Shown: in pieces, positions 1-8,583 of the stretch | Position numbering within the stretch: position 1 is the first letter of the stretch | How the letters are laid out: every line of letters begins with the position of its first letter | DNA from: Kosakonia sp. SMBL-WEM22 | Lineage (GTDB): Bacteria > Pseudomonadota > Gammaproteobacteria > Enterobacterales > Enterobacteriaceae | Direction of reading: 5' to 3' | Assembly: GCF_014490785.1 (NCBI RefSeq) | Contig: NZ_CP051488.1 | Span: 4,526,001 to 4,590,000 of the forward strand | DNA length: 64,000 bases | Notes under the pieces: model-generated | Told to the model about the DNA's origin: nothing | Databases searched by the model: none | The model's input: only the letters and a program-made list of their open reading frames with translations | Translations under genes and position numbers: made by a program

Positions 1-409
1 CAACTTCGACGTTGAACTTCAGGTTCTGACCCGCCAGCATGTGGTTACCATCAACCACTACGTGGTCATCTTCCACTTCGGTGATCTCAACCGGCACCGG
101 GCCCTGGTCAGTTTCAGCCAGGAAGCGCATGCCAACCTGCAGTTCGTCAACGCCCATGAAGACGTCTTTCGGAACGCGCTGCACCAGATTTTCATCGTAC
201 TGACCGTAAGCGTCGTTCGCGCCAACAGCCACATCGAATTTGTCGCCGACTTCATGACCGTCCAGCGCGTTTTCCAGACCGGAGATCAGGGAGCCGTGAC
301 CGTGCAGGTAGTCCAGCGGTGCACTCACCGGAGACTCATCAACTAATACACCGTCTTCTGTACGTACCTGATAGGCCAGGCTGACCACCAGGTCTTTTGC
401 TACTTTCAT
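1..409 (-). CDS. slyD: SlyD, FKBP-type peptidyl-prolyl isomerase and metallochaperone (partial)
   Basis: Only the first 136 or so codons are in the window; the C-terminus runs off the left edge. The visible part begins MKVAKDLVV and carries the FKBP core (YQVRTEDGVLVDES, then LENALDGHEVGDKF) and the inserted chaperone flap (residues about 70-130). This matches E. coli SlyD, a cytoplasmic prolyl isomerase and chaperone that also supplies nickel to hydrogenase maturation through a His/Cys-rich tail; that tail is not visible here. A good AGGAG lies about 7 nt upstream of the ATG at 409. Its neighbours yheV, kefB and kefG keep the E. coli order. Confidence 0.95.
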   Translation of the reverse strand, partial: MKVAKDLVVSLAYQVRTEDGVLVDESPVSAPLDYLHGHGSLISGLENALDGHEVGDKFDVAVGANDAYGQYDENLVQRVPKDVFMGVDELQVGMRFLAETDQGPVPVEITEVEDDHVVVDGNHMLAGQNLKFNVEV

Positions 410-503
410 GATATCTCCTGAGCGTGGGAAAATTACTGGCGCAGATTGTAACGGAATTCTGCACCCGTGTACCCTTAAGCTTAAAAAATCCTGCCTGATA
501 TCG

Positions 504-704
504 CTAGTCCGGATGAAAAATCCCGATAACTTGCTCATCTTTGCGAACATGATCGCGTGCTTCTTTATCCGCTTCGCGCATCTGATGCCCGCACTTAACA
601 CACTCAACAATATCGACGTTATTTTCGCGCCACATCGCCATTGAGTCTTTCGCCTGGCACGACGGACAGGTCGCACCGGCAATAAAACGTTTACGTACAG
701 CCAT
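504..704 (-). CDS. yheV: YheV, small zinc-ribbon protein (DUF2387 type)
   Basis: This 66-residue protein starts MAVRKRFIAG and has two CxxC knuckles (C13/C16 and C35/C38) separated by a short beta-like stretch, the layout of a small zinc ribbon. It is full length compared with E. coli YheV. Its function is not known. The frame stays open upstream to 803, but the ATG at 704 gives the family length and leaves a 10-nt gap after the kefB stop codon, so it is probably the last or next-to-last gene of the kefG-kefB-yheV-slyD transcript. Confidence 0.9.
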   Translation of the reverse strand: MAVRKRFIAGATCPSCQAKDSMAMWRENNVDIVECVKCGHQMREADKEARDHVRKDEQVIGIFHPD

Positions 705-714
705 TCGACTCCCC

Positions 715-2520
715 TTATTCAAACTCATCCCAGCCGTCGAGCTGACGCCGCTCTTGCTGCATCTCACGCTGGAAAATCTCTTCCAGCTCGCGGCGCGCTT
801 CACGTACGCGGGAAATTTGTACCGTATCGGTATGCACCGGCATCAGCTCGCGCAGCATGCGCATATCGAGCCGCCTGAAGTGCAGCTGCGCCCGCTGCGC
901 CTGATGCGGATGCATACCCAGTGAAATCAGAGCCTTACGCCCTAACTCCAGCGCACTGGAGAAGGTTTCGCGCGAGAACTGCGTCACGCCCGCCTGCAAC
1001 AGCTCATGCGCTTCGACACGTCCCCGCGCCCGCGCCAAAATCGCCAGATGGGGAAAGTGCTGCTGGCAAAGCTCCACCAGCTTCATGGTATCGACCGGAT
1101 CGTTACAGGTGATGACAATCGATTGTGCGGCCTCCGCCCCTGCCGAGCGCAATAACTCCAGCTGCGTCGCATCACCGTAATAGACTTTGTAGCCATATTT
1201 ACGCATCAGGTTCACCGCGCTGATATCACGCTCCAGCACGGTAATGCGCATCTCGTTCGCCATCAGCAGGCGGCCAATCACCTGCCCGAAGCGCCCAAAA
1301 CCGACGACAATCACCTGCGGCTTATCATCATCGACCCACGGCGCTTCATCTTCATCCTCCGGCTTGTTGAAACGTCGGGAGAGCAGCTTATCAATGGCGC
1401 GCATCAGCAGCGGCGTGGTCATCATCGACAGCGTGACGGTTACCAGCAGCAGCGCCATCTGATCGTCTTTAAACAGCCGCTGCGAGGAAGCGGTGGAAAA
1501 GAGCACAAACGCGAACTCACCGCCCTGGCTCAATACCCCAGCAAACTGCATCCGCTCAGAGCTACGCAGACCGTAAATGCGCGCCAGCCCGTACAGCACC
1601 AGCGATTTTACGGCCACCAGCACCGCAACGCTCATCACTACCCACAATAGATGGGTATAGAGCACGCCGAGGTTCAGCGCCATGCCGACCGAAATAAAGA
1701 ACAGCCCCAACAGCAGCCCTTTAAACGGCTCAATGGCAATCTCCAGCTCGTGGCGGTATTCGCTCTCCGCCAGCAGAATGCCAGCAATAAACGTACCCAG
1801 CGCCATCGACAGGCCGAGGGCATCCATAAACAGCGCCGACCCCAGTACTAGCAGCAGCGTGGCGGCGGTAAAGACTTCGCGCACGCCGGAAGCGGCGATA
1901 AAACGAAACACAGGGCGCAGCAGGTAACGCCCGCCGATCAGCATCCCGGCAAAGGCGAGCACCTTCATGCCCACCTTCATCCAGTCGAGATGATCGTCGC
2001 CGTTGCCCGCCAGCAGCGGCACCAGCGCCAGCGCCGGGATCACCGCCAGATCCTGGAACAACAGCACCGAGAAACCAAGCTGACCGGACTCGCTGCGGTT
2101 CATCCCTTTATCGCGCATCAGTTGCAGCGCCATCGCGGTAGAGGACATCGCAAGACCAATACCGCCAATTAACGCCGCCTGCCAGGAGAATTTCGTCAGC
2201 ATCAGCAGGCCTGCGAGGATCGCCGCACTTAACAGCACCTGCGCCGCACCGACACCAAAAATCGAGCGACGCAGCTCCCACAATTTCGACGGGTTAAGTT
2301 CGAGCCCAATGATAAACATCAGGAACACCACGCCCAGCTCTGAGAAGTGGAGGATCTCATCAACGTCGCTGATAAACCCCAGTCCCCATGGGCCAATCGC
2401 AATACCCGCCAGCAGGTAACCCAGCACGGCGCCAATCCCTAAACGTGCGGCCAGCGGCACAGCGACTACCGCCGCGAAGAGAAATAGCACGCCGGCCAGT
2501 AAGAGTGCGGAACCTTCCAT
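715..2520 (-). CDS. kefB: KefB, glutathione-gated potassium/proton antiporter
   Basis: This 601-residue inner-membrane protein exports K+ when gated by glutathione adducts, which acidifies the cytoplasm and protects against electrophiles. About a dozen hydrophobic segments fill residues 1-390 (CPA2 exchanger domain). A Rossmann-type RCK/TrkA-N domain follows, with GxGxxG at G407/G409/G412. The tail is charged and helical. I chose the ATG at 2520 (MEGSALLL), which overlaps the kefG stop codon by one base (TAATG), a sign of translational coupling. A longer frame reaching 2649 lies inside kefG and is not needed. The length equals that of E. coli KefB. Confidence 0.96.
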   Translation of the reverse strand: MEGSALLLAGVLFLFAAVVAVPLAARLGIGAVLGYLLAGIAIGPWGLGFISDVDEILHFSELGVVFLMFIIGLELNPSKLWELRRSIFGVGAAQVLLSAAILAGLLMLTKFSWQAALIGGIGLAMSSTAMALQLMRDKGMNRSESGQLGFSVLLFQDLAVIPALALVPLLAGNGDDHLDWMKVGMKVLAFAGMLIGGRYLLRPVFRFIAASGVREVFTAATLLLVLGSALFMDALGLSMALGTFIAGILLAESEYRHELEIAIEPFKGLLLGLFFISVGMALNLGVLYTHLLWVVMSVAVLVAVKSLVLYGLARIYGLRSSERMQFAGVLSQGGEFAFVLFSTASSQRLFKDDQMALLLVTVTLSMMTTPLLMRAIDKLLSRRFNKPEDEDEAPWVDDDKPQVIVVGFGRFGQVIGRLLMANEMRITVLERDISAVNLMRKYGYKVYYGDATQLELLRSAGAEAAQSIVITCNDPVDTMKLVELCQQHFPHLAILARARGRVEAHELLQAGVTQFSRETFSSALELGRKALISLGMHPHQAQRAQLHFRRLDMRMLRELMPVHTDTVQISRVREARRELEEIFQREMQQERRQLDGWDEFE

Positions 2521-3071
2521 TAACGGCCTCCCGGCGGCAGCGGCGAAGCCAGCCAGTCGCCGTAAGCTTTGGCGTGGTGTGCCAGCTCCTGCGCCGACTG
2601 GCGACGTGCCCAGTAGATGATAATTGGGCTGAGCCAGTGCATACGGCACATCGCGGCGGTCAACTCAAAAGGGCGTAAAACATCATTGAGGGAGTAGCGG
2701 TTGAGACCATCATGACGATAAGCCGCCTCCGGCTCACCAGTGGTGATCACGCTACGCCAGTACTTTCCCGCCAGTTGGTTCCCACCTGTTCCGCTGGCAA
2801 AGCCGCGGCTCAACACGCGGTCGAGCCACTCTTTCAGCAGCGCCGGACAACTGTAGGTATAAAGGGGATGTTGAAAAACAATAACGTCATGCTCGCGCAA
2901 TAACGCCTGTTCATAGGGAATATCAATAAAAAAATCGGGGTAACGGGCGTAAAGATCGTGCACCGTTACGTTCTCCAGTTGCGTGGCCGGCTTAAGCAAA
3001 ACCCGGTTCGCAACCGAGTCCTGTGATTCCGGATGGGCATAGATCAGCAACACTTTTGCTGCCTGCGACAT
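2520..3071 (-). CDS. kefG: KefG, ancillary quinone oxidoreductase subunit of KefB
   Basis: This 183-residue cytoplasmic protein has a flavodoxin-like fold. The N-terminal KVLLIYAHPESQDS is the strand-loop typical of the NQO1/KefF family and binds FMN; PLYTYSCPALLKEW and a GTGGN segment follow. Known members are needed for full KefB activity. The start at 3071 (MSQAAKV) fits the 184-residue E. coli protein; an upstream in-frame ATG at 3170 would add 33 residues without family support. The gene lies immediately upstream of kefB with a one-base overlap, so the two are almost certainly made together. Confidence 0.93.
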   Translation of the reverse strand: MSQAAKVLLIYAHPESQDSVANRVLLKPATQLENVTVHDLYARYPDFFIDIPYEQALLREHDVIVFQHPLYTYSCPALLKEWLDRVLSRGFASGTGGNQLAGKYWRSVITTGEPEAAYRHDGLNRYSLNDVLRPFELTAAMCRMHWLSPIIIYWARRQSAQELAHHAKAYGDWLASPLPPGGR

Positions 3072-3250
3072 CACTCCCCTCCCGGGTCTAAATTCTCTCT
3101 TCTCTGCAAACCAGCGCCCGATGGCGTGGCCAGAATGCTTTTGTCTATCGTCTTCATTTTGGGCTAACATTGCGGCCCCGGTGCGGCATTTCGCCGTGGC
3201 CTTACATTACCATAAAGACAAATTAACATAGTCTGAACATACGGCGTCTT

Positions 3251-5155
3251 ATGATTGTTTTCTCCTCGTTACAAATTCGTCGCGGCGTGCGTGTCCTGTT
3301 GGACAACGCCACAGCCACCATCAACCCGGGCCAGAAAGTGGGCCTGGTGGGTAAAAACGGCTGCGGCAAATCGACCCTGCTCGCGCTGTTGAAAAACGAG
3401 ATAAGCGCCGACGGCGGCAGCGCCACTTTCCCCGGCACCTGGCAGCTGGCGTGGGTCAACCAGGAAACACCGGCGCTGGACGAAGCAGCGATAGATTATG
3501 TGATAGACGGCGATCGTGAATATCGCCAGCTGGAAGCGGCGCTTAAGGCCGCCAACGAGCGCAACGACGGCAATGCTATCGCCACGGTTCACGGCAAGCT
3601 TGATGCAATCGATGCCTGGACGGTGCGCTCCCGCGCCGCCAGCCTGCTGCACGGTTTAGGCTTCTCTAACGAGCAGCTCGACCGCCCGGTCAGCGCCTTC
3701 TCCGGCGGCTGGCGCATGCGCTTAAACCTCGCGCAGGCGCTGATTTGCCGCTCCGATTTACTGCTGCTTGATGAACCGACAAACCACCTCGATCTCGATG
3801 CCGTTATCTGGCTGGAGAAGTGGCTGAAGAACTATCCGGGCACGCTGATCCTTATCTCGCATGACCGCGATTTTCTCGATCCGGTAGTCGATAAGATCCT
3901 GCACATTGAGCAGCAATCAATGTTTGAATACACCGGCAACTACAGCTCGTTTGAGCGCCAGCGCGCCACGCGTCTTGCGCAGCAACAGGCCACCTATGAA
4001 GGCCAGCAGCAGCGCGTTGCCCATCTGCAAAGCTTTATCGATCGCTTCAAAGCGAAAGCGAGTAAAGCGAAGCAGGCGCAAAGCCGCATCAAGATGCTGG
4101 AGCGTATGGAGCTAATAGCCCCCGCGCACGTTGATAACCCCTTCCACTTCAGCTTCCGCGCGCCGGAAAGCCTGCCCAACCCGATCCTGAAGATGGAGAA
4201 GGTGAGCGCGGGCTATGGCGATCGCACCATTCTGAACGCCATCAAGCTCAACCTGGTGCCCGGCTCACGCATTGGCCTGCTGGGGCGTAACGGTGCCGGT
4301 AAATCGACGCTGATCAAACTGCTGGCAGGCGAGCTGGCAGCACAGAGCGGCGAAATCGGCCTGGCGAAGGGGATCAAACTCGGTTACTTCGCCCAGCATC
4401 AGCTGGAATTTTTACGCGCCGACGAATCACCATTGCAGCATCTGGCGCGGCTGGCGCCGCAGGAGCTGGAGCAGAAGCTGCGTGATTATCTTGGCGGCTT
4501 CGGCTTCCAGGGGGATAAGGTCACCGAAGCGACGGAGCGCTTCTCCGGCGGCGAAAAAGCGCGGCTGGTGCTGGCGTTAATTGTCTGGCAGCGCCCGAAC
4601 CTGCTGCTGCTCGATGAACCGACCAACCATCTCGATCTCGATATGCGCCAGGCACTCACCGATGCGCTGATTGAGTTTGAAGGCGCGCTGGTCGTGGTGT
4701 CGCACGACCGTCACCTGTTGCGCTCAACGACCGACGACCTTTACCTTGTCCACGATGGCAAAGTGGAGCCGTTCGATGGCGATCTGGATGATTACCAGCA
4801 GTGGCTGAGCGACGTGCAGAAGCAGGAGAGCCAGCCGACGGACGCCGCAAAAGAGAACGCCAACAGCGCCCAGGCGCGTAAAGATCAGAAGCGTCGTGAA
4901 GCGGAGCTGCGCACACAAACGCAGCCGCTGCGTAAAGAGATCGCCCGTCTGGAAAAAGAGATGGAGAAGCTCAATACGCAACTGGCCGACGCAGAAGAGA
5001 AGCTTAGCGACAGCGGCCTGTACGATCAGAGCCGTAAAGCAGAGCTGACCACCTGTCTGCAACAGCAGGCAACAGCGAAAGCGGGCCTTGAGGAGTGTGA
5101 AATGGCGTGGCTTGATGCGCAGGAGCAGCTTGAGGCGATGCTGCAGGCGGAGTAA
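3251..5155 (+). CDS. yheS: YheS, ABC-F family ribosome-associated ATPase
   Basis: This 634-residue soluble protein has two ABC ATPase domains in tandem and no membrane segments. Walker A motifs are GKNGCGKST (about residue 35) and GRNGAGKST (about 350). Signatures are FSGGWRMRL and FSGGEKARL, and each domain carries LLLDEPTNHLDLD. The ABC-F linker between the domains is rich in Arg/Gln/Lys, and a charged coiled coil occupies residues 530-630. ABC-F proteins act at the ribosomal E site; the E. coli paralogue YheS is linked to relief of stalled translation. The start (MIVFSSLQIRRG) is the family one. It is divergent from kefG. Confidence 0.95.
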   Translation: MIVFSSLQIRRGVRVLLDNATATINPGQKVGLVGKNGCGKSTLLALLKNEISADGGSATFPGTWQLAWVNQETPALDEAAIDYVIDGDREYRQLEAALKAANERNDGNAIATVHGKLDAIDAWTVRSRAASLLHGLGFSNEQLDRPVSAFSGGWRMRLNLAQALICRSDLLLLDEPTNHLDLDAVIWLEKWLKNYPGTLILISHDRDFLDPVVDKILHIEQQSMFEYTGNYSSFERQRATRLAQQQATYEGQQQRVAHLQSFIDRFKAKASKAKQAQSRIKMLERMELIAPAHVDNPFHFSFRAPESLPNPILKMEKVSAGYGDRTILNAIKLNLVPGSRIGLLGRNGAGKSTLIKLLAGELAAQSGEIGLAKGIKLGYFAQHQLEFLRADESPLQHLARLAPQELEQKLRDYLGGFGFQGDKVTEATERFSGGEKARLVLALIVWQRPNLLLLDEPTNHLDLDMRQALTDALIEFEGALVVVSHDRHLLRSTTDDLYLVHDGKVEPFDGDLDDYQQWLSDVQKQESQPTDAAKENANSAQARKDQKRREAELRTQTQPLRKEIARLEKEMEKLNTQLADAEEKLSDSGLYDQSRKAELTTCLQQQATAKAGLEECEMAWLDAQEQLEAMLQAE

Positions 5156-5182
5156 CAGCCTCCAGCGATGCGGTAAAGTTAA

Positions 5183-5204
5183 TGGCGGTACAGCCGTACC
5201 GCCA
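5183..5204. terminator. Hairpin between converging yheS and nadV
   Basis: A perfect 9-bp inverted repeat, TGGCGGTAC with a 4-nt loop, fills the 57-bp gap between the yheS stop and the nadV stop. Neither side has a clear T-run, so termination is likely but not certain. It marks the left boundary of the nadV module. Confidence 0.5.
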
Positions 5205-5212
5205 GTCAACAC

Positions 5213-6703
5213 TTAACGCTGGTTCGCCAGGCGCTGGCGAATGGTCTCAAAGTGCTCGGTGTCGTAAAGCTTACCGTCGAGGAAACGAGTTTTAAGCTCC
5301 CCGCCCTGCTCCTGCTCCCAGCTTTGCTCATCGTGCAGTTGCAGTTCACCCTGACCATCGCGCTCAACCCGTAACAGGCCACGTGCCGAACGCTTCAGGC
5401 CGCTGTCGGTTTTCGGCTCTTTAAAGATCATCCGCCCTTCGCCATTTACTGCGCCCCAGGTCGCTTTCATCGCAAAGCCAAAGGTGTCACGGGTGTTGTA
5501 CTGGTAGGTAAAAGAGCCGACGCCAAATACGACGTTGGAGCTGGCGAAGCCTTTCGCTTCCAGGCGAGAAAGAATTTGATTGGCGCGCGCCAGCGTAATC
5601 GAGTCGCCATAAATCAGGCCGACATGCGGATCCAGCACCTTGTACCCCTTCTCGTTAACAGTGCCGCCGAAAATCTCCCACAATACTTCAACGGAACCTT
5701 TCTCCTCTGGGGTGCGATCGACTCGCGTGTCATCATCTGCACCGGTGCCGCAGAGGATCTCAACCGGGTCACCGCTGTCCGGGCGGAAAACAACGCGTCC
5801 TTCACGCCCCAGAATCAACGATTTCAGCTCGCGGGTATATTCAGTAATCACGCGCCAGTAATCCCAGGTATCGGAAACGATAGAGACAAAGCCCTGCGGA
5901 TAGATATCGGCAATCAGGCGGCGGAAGGTCTCAATTTCGTGCTCATGCTCGCCCATGCACATCACGCTGTGCTCAGTCGCCGGAATGCTTGCGCCGATAA
6001 AGTACTCCTCGCCCCCGGTGTAGAAATCGCGGGCATAGAGCAGCGAAGGGATGCTGTCGGTGCCTTTAAAACTCAGCAGGTGACCCGCGCCCGCCTGCGC
6101 GGTATCGTGCAGGCCCGCCATGCCGCGGAAGGAGAAGTCGTGGCACTGGAAGTCAAGGTGCGTGAGATCGCTACAGGTTTTTGCCGCCCACTGCTCACAA
6201 ATTTTGCGGTAGTGGTGTGCGATGGTGGCGTTAGTCGAAGCTTTCCACAACTCGGCAGAGAGCACCGTTTCCAGGTAGTTTACTAGCCAGAAGAACTCCT
6301 CGCGGGTATTGGTGATGGTCAGTACCGGCACCTTCATCGGCACTTTGCTCCCCTCATCCAGGGATTTGATGTGCAGCGGCAGGTAGCCTAAACGGTGCAA
6401 GTCACGGATATGATCGACCGCCACGCTATCCTTACCGAGGTAGCTATCCATCACCTCTTTGTACTCATTCACTACCTCCTCTTCCGGGCGAGAAAAGAAG
6501 GCGTCATTGAAAAGATCGACCATAAACCACTTCAGAAAACCCTGCAGGCCAAAGAAGACCAGTTTGCCGTCGGCAACGGGAGACTGGAAAAAGCGATCGC
6601 TGCGCGGTGTGAAGTTGGAGTAAACCTTTGTTGTGCCCTGCGGATACTGCACGCGGTGCGATACTTTATAGCCGTCGATGGCGAGAATCGGATTCAGTTT
6701 CAT
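5213..6703 (-). CDS. nadV: NadV, nicotinamide phosphoribosyltransferase
   Basis: The 496-residue protein matches the NAMPT/NadV family, which makes nicotinamide mononucleotide from nicotinamide and PRPP and so bypasses nicotinamidase in NAD salvage. Visible family blocks are DGYKVSHRVQYP at the N-terminus, HDFSFRG at 188-194, FKGTD ending at the likely base-binding D216, the catalytic-type PATEHS with H245, SIVSDTWD, FRPDSGDP (phosphate and ribose binding) and GVGSFTYQYNTRDTFG. It is soluble. It follows the prs-like gene by 12 nt, so the enzyme and a source of its co-substrate PRPP appear co-transcribed, divergent from an NrtR-type regulator. E. coli K-12 has no nadV; the module looks acquired or retained from another lineage. 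Confidence 0.93.
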   Translation of the reverse strand: MKLNPILAIDGYKVSHRVQYPQGTTKVYSNFTPRSDRFFQSPVADGKLVFFGLQGFLKWFMVDLFNDAFFSRPEEEVVNEYKEVMDSYLGKDSVAVDHIRDLHRLGYLPLHIKSLDEGSKVPMKVPVLTITNTREEFFWLVNYLETVLSAELWKASTNATIAHHYRKICEQWAAKTCSDLTHLDFQCHDFSFRGMAGLHDTAQAGAGHLLSFKGTDSIPSLLYARDFYTGGEEYFIGASIPATEHSVMCMGEHEHEIETFRRLIADIYPQGFVSIVSDTWDYWRVITEYTRELKSLILGREGRVVFRPDSGDPVEILCGTGADDDTRVDRTPEEKGSVEVLWEIFGGTVNEKGYKVLDPHVGLIYGDSITLARANQILSRLEAKGFASSNVVFGVGSFTYQYNTRDTFGFAMKATWGAVNGEGRMIFKEPKTDSGLKRSARGLLRVERDGQGELQLHDEQSWEQEQGGELKTRFLDGKLYDTEHFETIRQRLANQR

Positions 6704-6715
6704 GGTGTGGTCCCC

Positions 6716-7579
6716 TTAAGCGCGAAATAACGTGGCAATGTCGATCAATTCAACGCCCGGCGAAGCCAGCGTCGGCGAAGTAAACGAAGTGGTGGTGTAG
6801 ATAGCGTCAATCCCGTTATTGAGCAGGTTCTCAACGCCTTTCGAAAAGATACCGTGCGTAACATACAAGCTAACGCTGCGCGCCCCCGCTTCACGCAGAA
6901 CCTGCGCCGAGCCGATAAAGGTGCCGCCCGCATCGCAGAGATCGTCGACAATCAGCAGATCTTTCCCCGCCACCTCACCGGCCACTAACGCAAAGCCGGT
7001 CAGATTACCGCTGGCAACATCGCGCTCTTTGGTGAGAATGGCGTAATTTTTCGCGCCGGTAGCTTTCGCCACGTTATGGATCTTTTTCAGCGCGCCTGCG
7101 TCCGGCGCCACCAGCATCAGTTCGCCGTGCGCAATGGCGCGGCGCAGCGTCTCGCTTTGCAAGAGGCAGGTTTCCTGCGGAATGGCGACGCAGTTGTTAA
7201 TGGCGGCTGCGGCGGCATCGCTGTGGGGATCGAGAATAAAGACTTTATCGAAGTTCAGGGTGTTGAGCTGGTTGGCGAAGACTTTCAGTGCGAAGCTGTC
7301 GCCCGCCACCATATGGCGATCCTGGCGCGCCCACGGCAGCCAGGCGAGCTGCAGATGACTGACTGCGATATCGCTGACATGGCGTACCGCGTCTACGAGT
7401 TGTGCCAACAGCATAAAATCGTTCATATCACGCATGGCGGCGACGCGGATGCGCATCAGCTGGGCGGAAACGGGCAGTTCGCCCGTCACTTTCAGCCAGA
7501 CCGCACCATCGGGGAATACGCCGTGGTCGATTTCAACATGTTGATTATCGATAAAGAGTTCGATTCTGCTCGCCATCAT
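6716..7579 (-). CDS. Ribose-phosphate pyrophosphokinase-like protein (second PRPP synthase)
   Basis: At 287 residues this is shorter than housekeeping Prs (315) but keeps its landmarks: WARQDRH (83-89) for the usual YARQDRK, DPHSD (117-121) for the metal and ATP site, PDAGALKK (159-166), the catalytic-loop K184/R186 (TKERD) and the PRPP loop VDDLCDAGGTF (211-221). It should pyrophosphorylate ribose 5-phosphate to PRPP. The adjacent nadV consumes PRPP, and the shared upstream operator suggests it is a pathway-dedicated copy, while the essential prs lies outside this window. Two ATGs (7579, 7576) follow a GAGGTGA; the choice between them is open. Activity is inferred from motifs. Confidence 0.88.
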   Translation of the reverse strand: MMASRIELFIDNQHVEIDHGVFPDGAVWLKVTGELPVSAQLMRIRVAAMRDMNDFMLLAQLVDAVRHVSDIAVSHLQLAWLPWARQDRHMVAGDSFALKVFANQLNTLNFDKVFILDPHSDAAAAAINNCVAIPQETCLLQSETLRRAIAHGELMLVAPDAGALKKIHNVAKATGAKNYAILTKERDVASGNLTGFALVAGEVAGKDLLIVDDLCDAGGTFIGSAQVLREAGARSVSLYVTHGIFSKGVENLLNNGIDAIYTTTSFTSPTLASPGVELIDIATLFRA

Positions 7580-7601
7580 TCACCTCACCTGCATTAGTTA
7601 A

Positions 7602-7637
7602 TGTCCCTTGGACACAATTAATATTGTCCATAAGACA
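7602..7637. promoter_or_regulatory. Tandem palindromic operator in the nadV-prs / nrtR divergent promoter
   Basis: Two 13-bp palindromes stand 23 bp apart: TGTCC-CTT-GGACA at 7602-7614 and TGTCC-ATA-AGACA at 7625-7637, the second with one mismatch. Both are set in AT-rich flanks with TTAAT. They lie 23-58 bp upstream of the prs-like gene, inside the 194-bp divergent gap. The spacing of about two helical turns puts both sites on one DNA face. Their position makes them the best candidate for the NrtR operator; binding is inferred, not shown. No confident -35/-10 pair could be assigned. Confidence 0.65.
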
Positions 7638-7773
7638 CTATTAAGCAAGCCCCCCGTCTGGATTATTTTTATACTGAATATATAAGCCGATGAAAATACA
7701 TAAAATAAAAGTTCGCTTGCCGCTCCTGGACGGACTGATAAACTTGCTGCGTGTGTAACGAGATGAGTCAGTG

Positions 7774-8493
7774 ATGATCAGTGAAGCAGAATATCTGGAT
7801 TCTTACGATCCCAGCCGTTTTCCCTCGCCGCTAGTGACGGTCGATAGCGTGCTGTTTAGCCTGCATCAGCAGACGCTCTGCGTACTGTTGGTGGAGCGCG
7901 CCAGCCAGCCGCAACAAGGGTGCTGGGGATTGCCCGGCGGCTTTATTGATATGGCGCAGGATAGCTCTACCCGTGCAACGGCGCTGCGCAAGCTGACGGA
8001 AAAAACCGGCGTCTCGCCCTCATGGCTTGAACAGCTTGATACCTTCTCCGGCCCAGAACGCGATCCGCGCGGCTGGAGTTTGACCGTCGCCTGGTACGCG
8101 CTTATTTCGTGGGTCGCCTGCGCGCCCCATATCGCAAGCGTCAGCGATGCCAAATGGGTGCCGGTTGCCAGCCTCGATGATCTTCAGTTGGCCTTCGATC
8201 ACGGCGAGATCATCCACGCCGCGCTGCGCCGCTTACGGCAGAAAACGATGTATTCGTTACTGCCCGTTTACTGTTTGCCTGATACGTTTACCCAAAGCCA
8301 GTTGCAAGAAGCGACAGAGATTATCCTCGGCCAGCCGATCCAGCGCAAAAGTCTGATCCGCCGTTTTGAAGCCTCCGGTATGTTTGAAGAGACCGGGGAG
8401 AGTGTGGCGACCGGGGCGCGAAAAGCGCGTTTGTGGCGACGTAAAGCAGATGTCGATATCCACCTTTTTTCACGTAACTTGCTGGCGGATTGA
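7774..8493 (+). CDS. nrtR: NrtR-type Nudix-like transcriptional repressor of NAD metabolism
   Basis: This 239-residue protein has an N-terminal Nudix fold (LPGGFID near residue 50) and a C-terminal winged-helix segment from about residue 150, the two-domain layout of NrtR. NrtR repressors are known to bind promoters of NAD biosynthesis genes and to let go when ADP-ribose binds the Nudix domain. The Nudix box is degenerate: where active enzymes have R-E-x-x-E-E-x-G it reads RKLTEKTG, and the earlier catalytic Glu is not in register, so hydrolysis is unlikely. A GTG at 7771 immediately precedes the chosen ATG. Its divergence from prs-nadV supports a local regulator. A 90-bp gap with a weak CCCGTT/AACGGG hairpin (8512-8532) separates it from yheT. 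Confidence 0.85.
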   Translation: MISEAEYLDSYDPSRFPSPLVTVDSVLFSLHQQTLCVLLVERASQPQQGCWGLPGGFIDMAQDSSTRATALRKLTEKTGVSPSWLEQLDTFSGPERDPRGWSLTVAWYALISWVACAPHIASVSDAKWVPVASLDDLQLAFDHGEIIHAALRRLRQKTMYSLLPVYCLPDTFTQSQLQEATEIILGQPIQRKSLIRRFEASGMFEETGESVATGARKARLWRRKADVDIHLFSRNLLAD

Positions 8494-8583
8494 AGCATAG
8501 CTCGCTGATTTCCCGTTAAATGAATAAACGGGTGCCTCGCGTGCGTTTATAGTTGTCCCACTTTTTATCTATTTTCTTGTGCT

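Noticed and set aside
2521..2649. Upstream extension of kefB to an ATG at 2649
   Set aside because: It would lie wholly inside kefG; ATG 2520 gives the 601-residue family length and overlaps the kefG stop by one base.
5576..6286. 236-codon frame opposite nadV
   Set aside because: Shadow of nadV on the other strand; the NadV frame has all family motifs.
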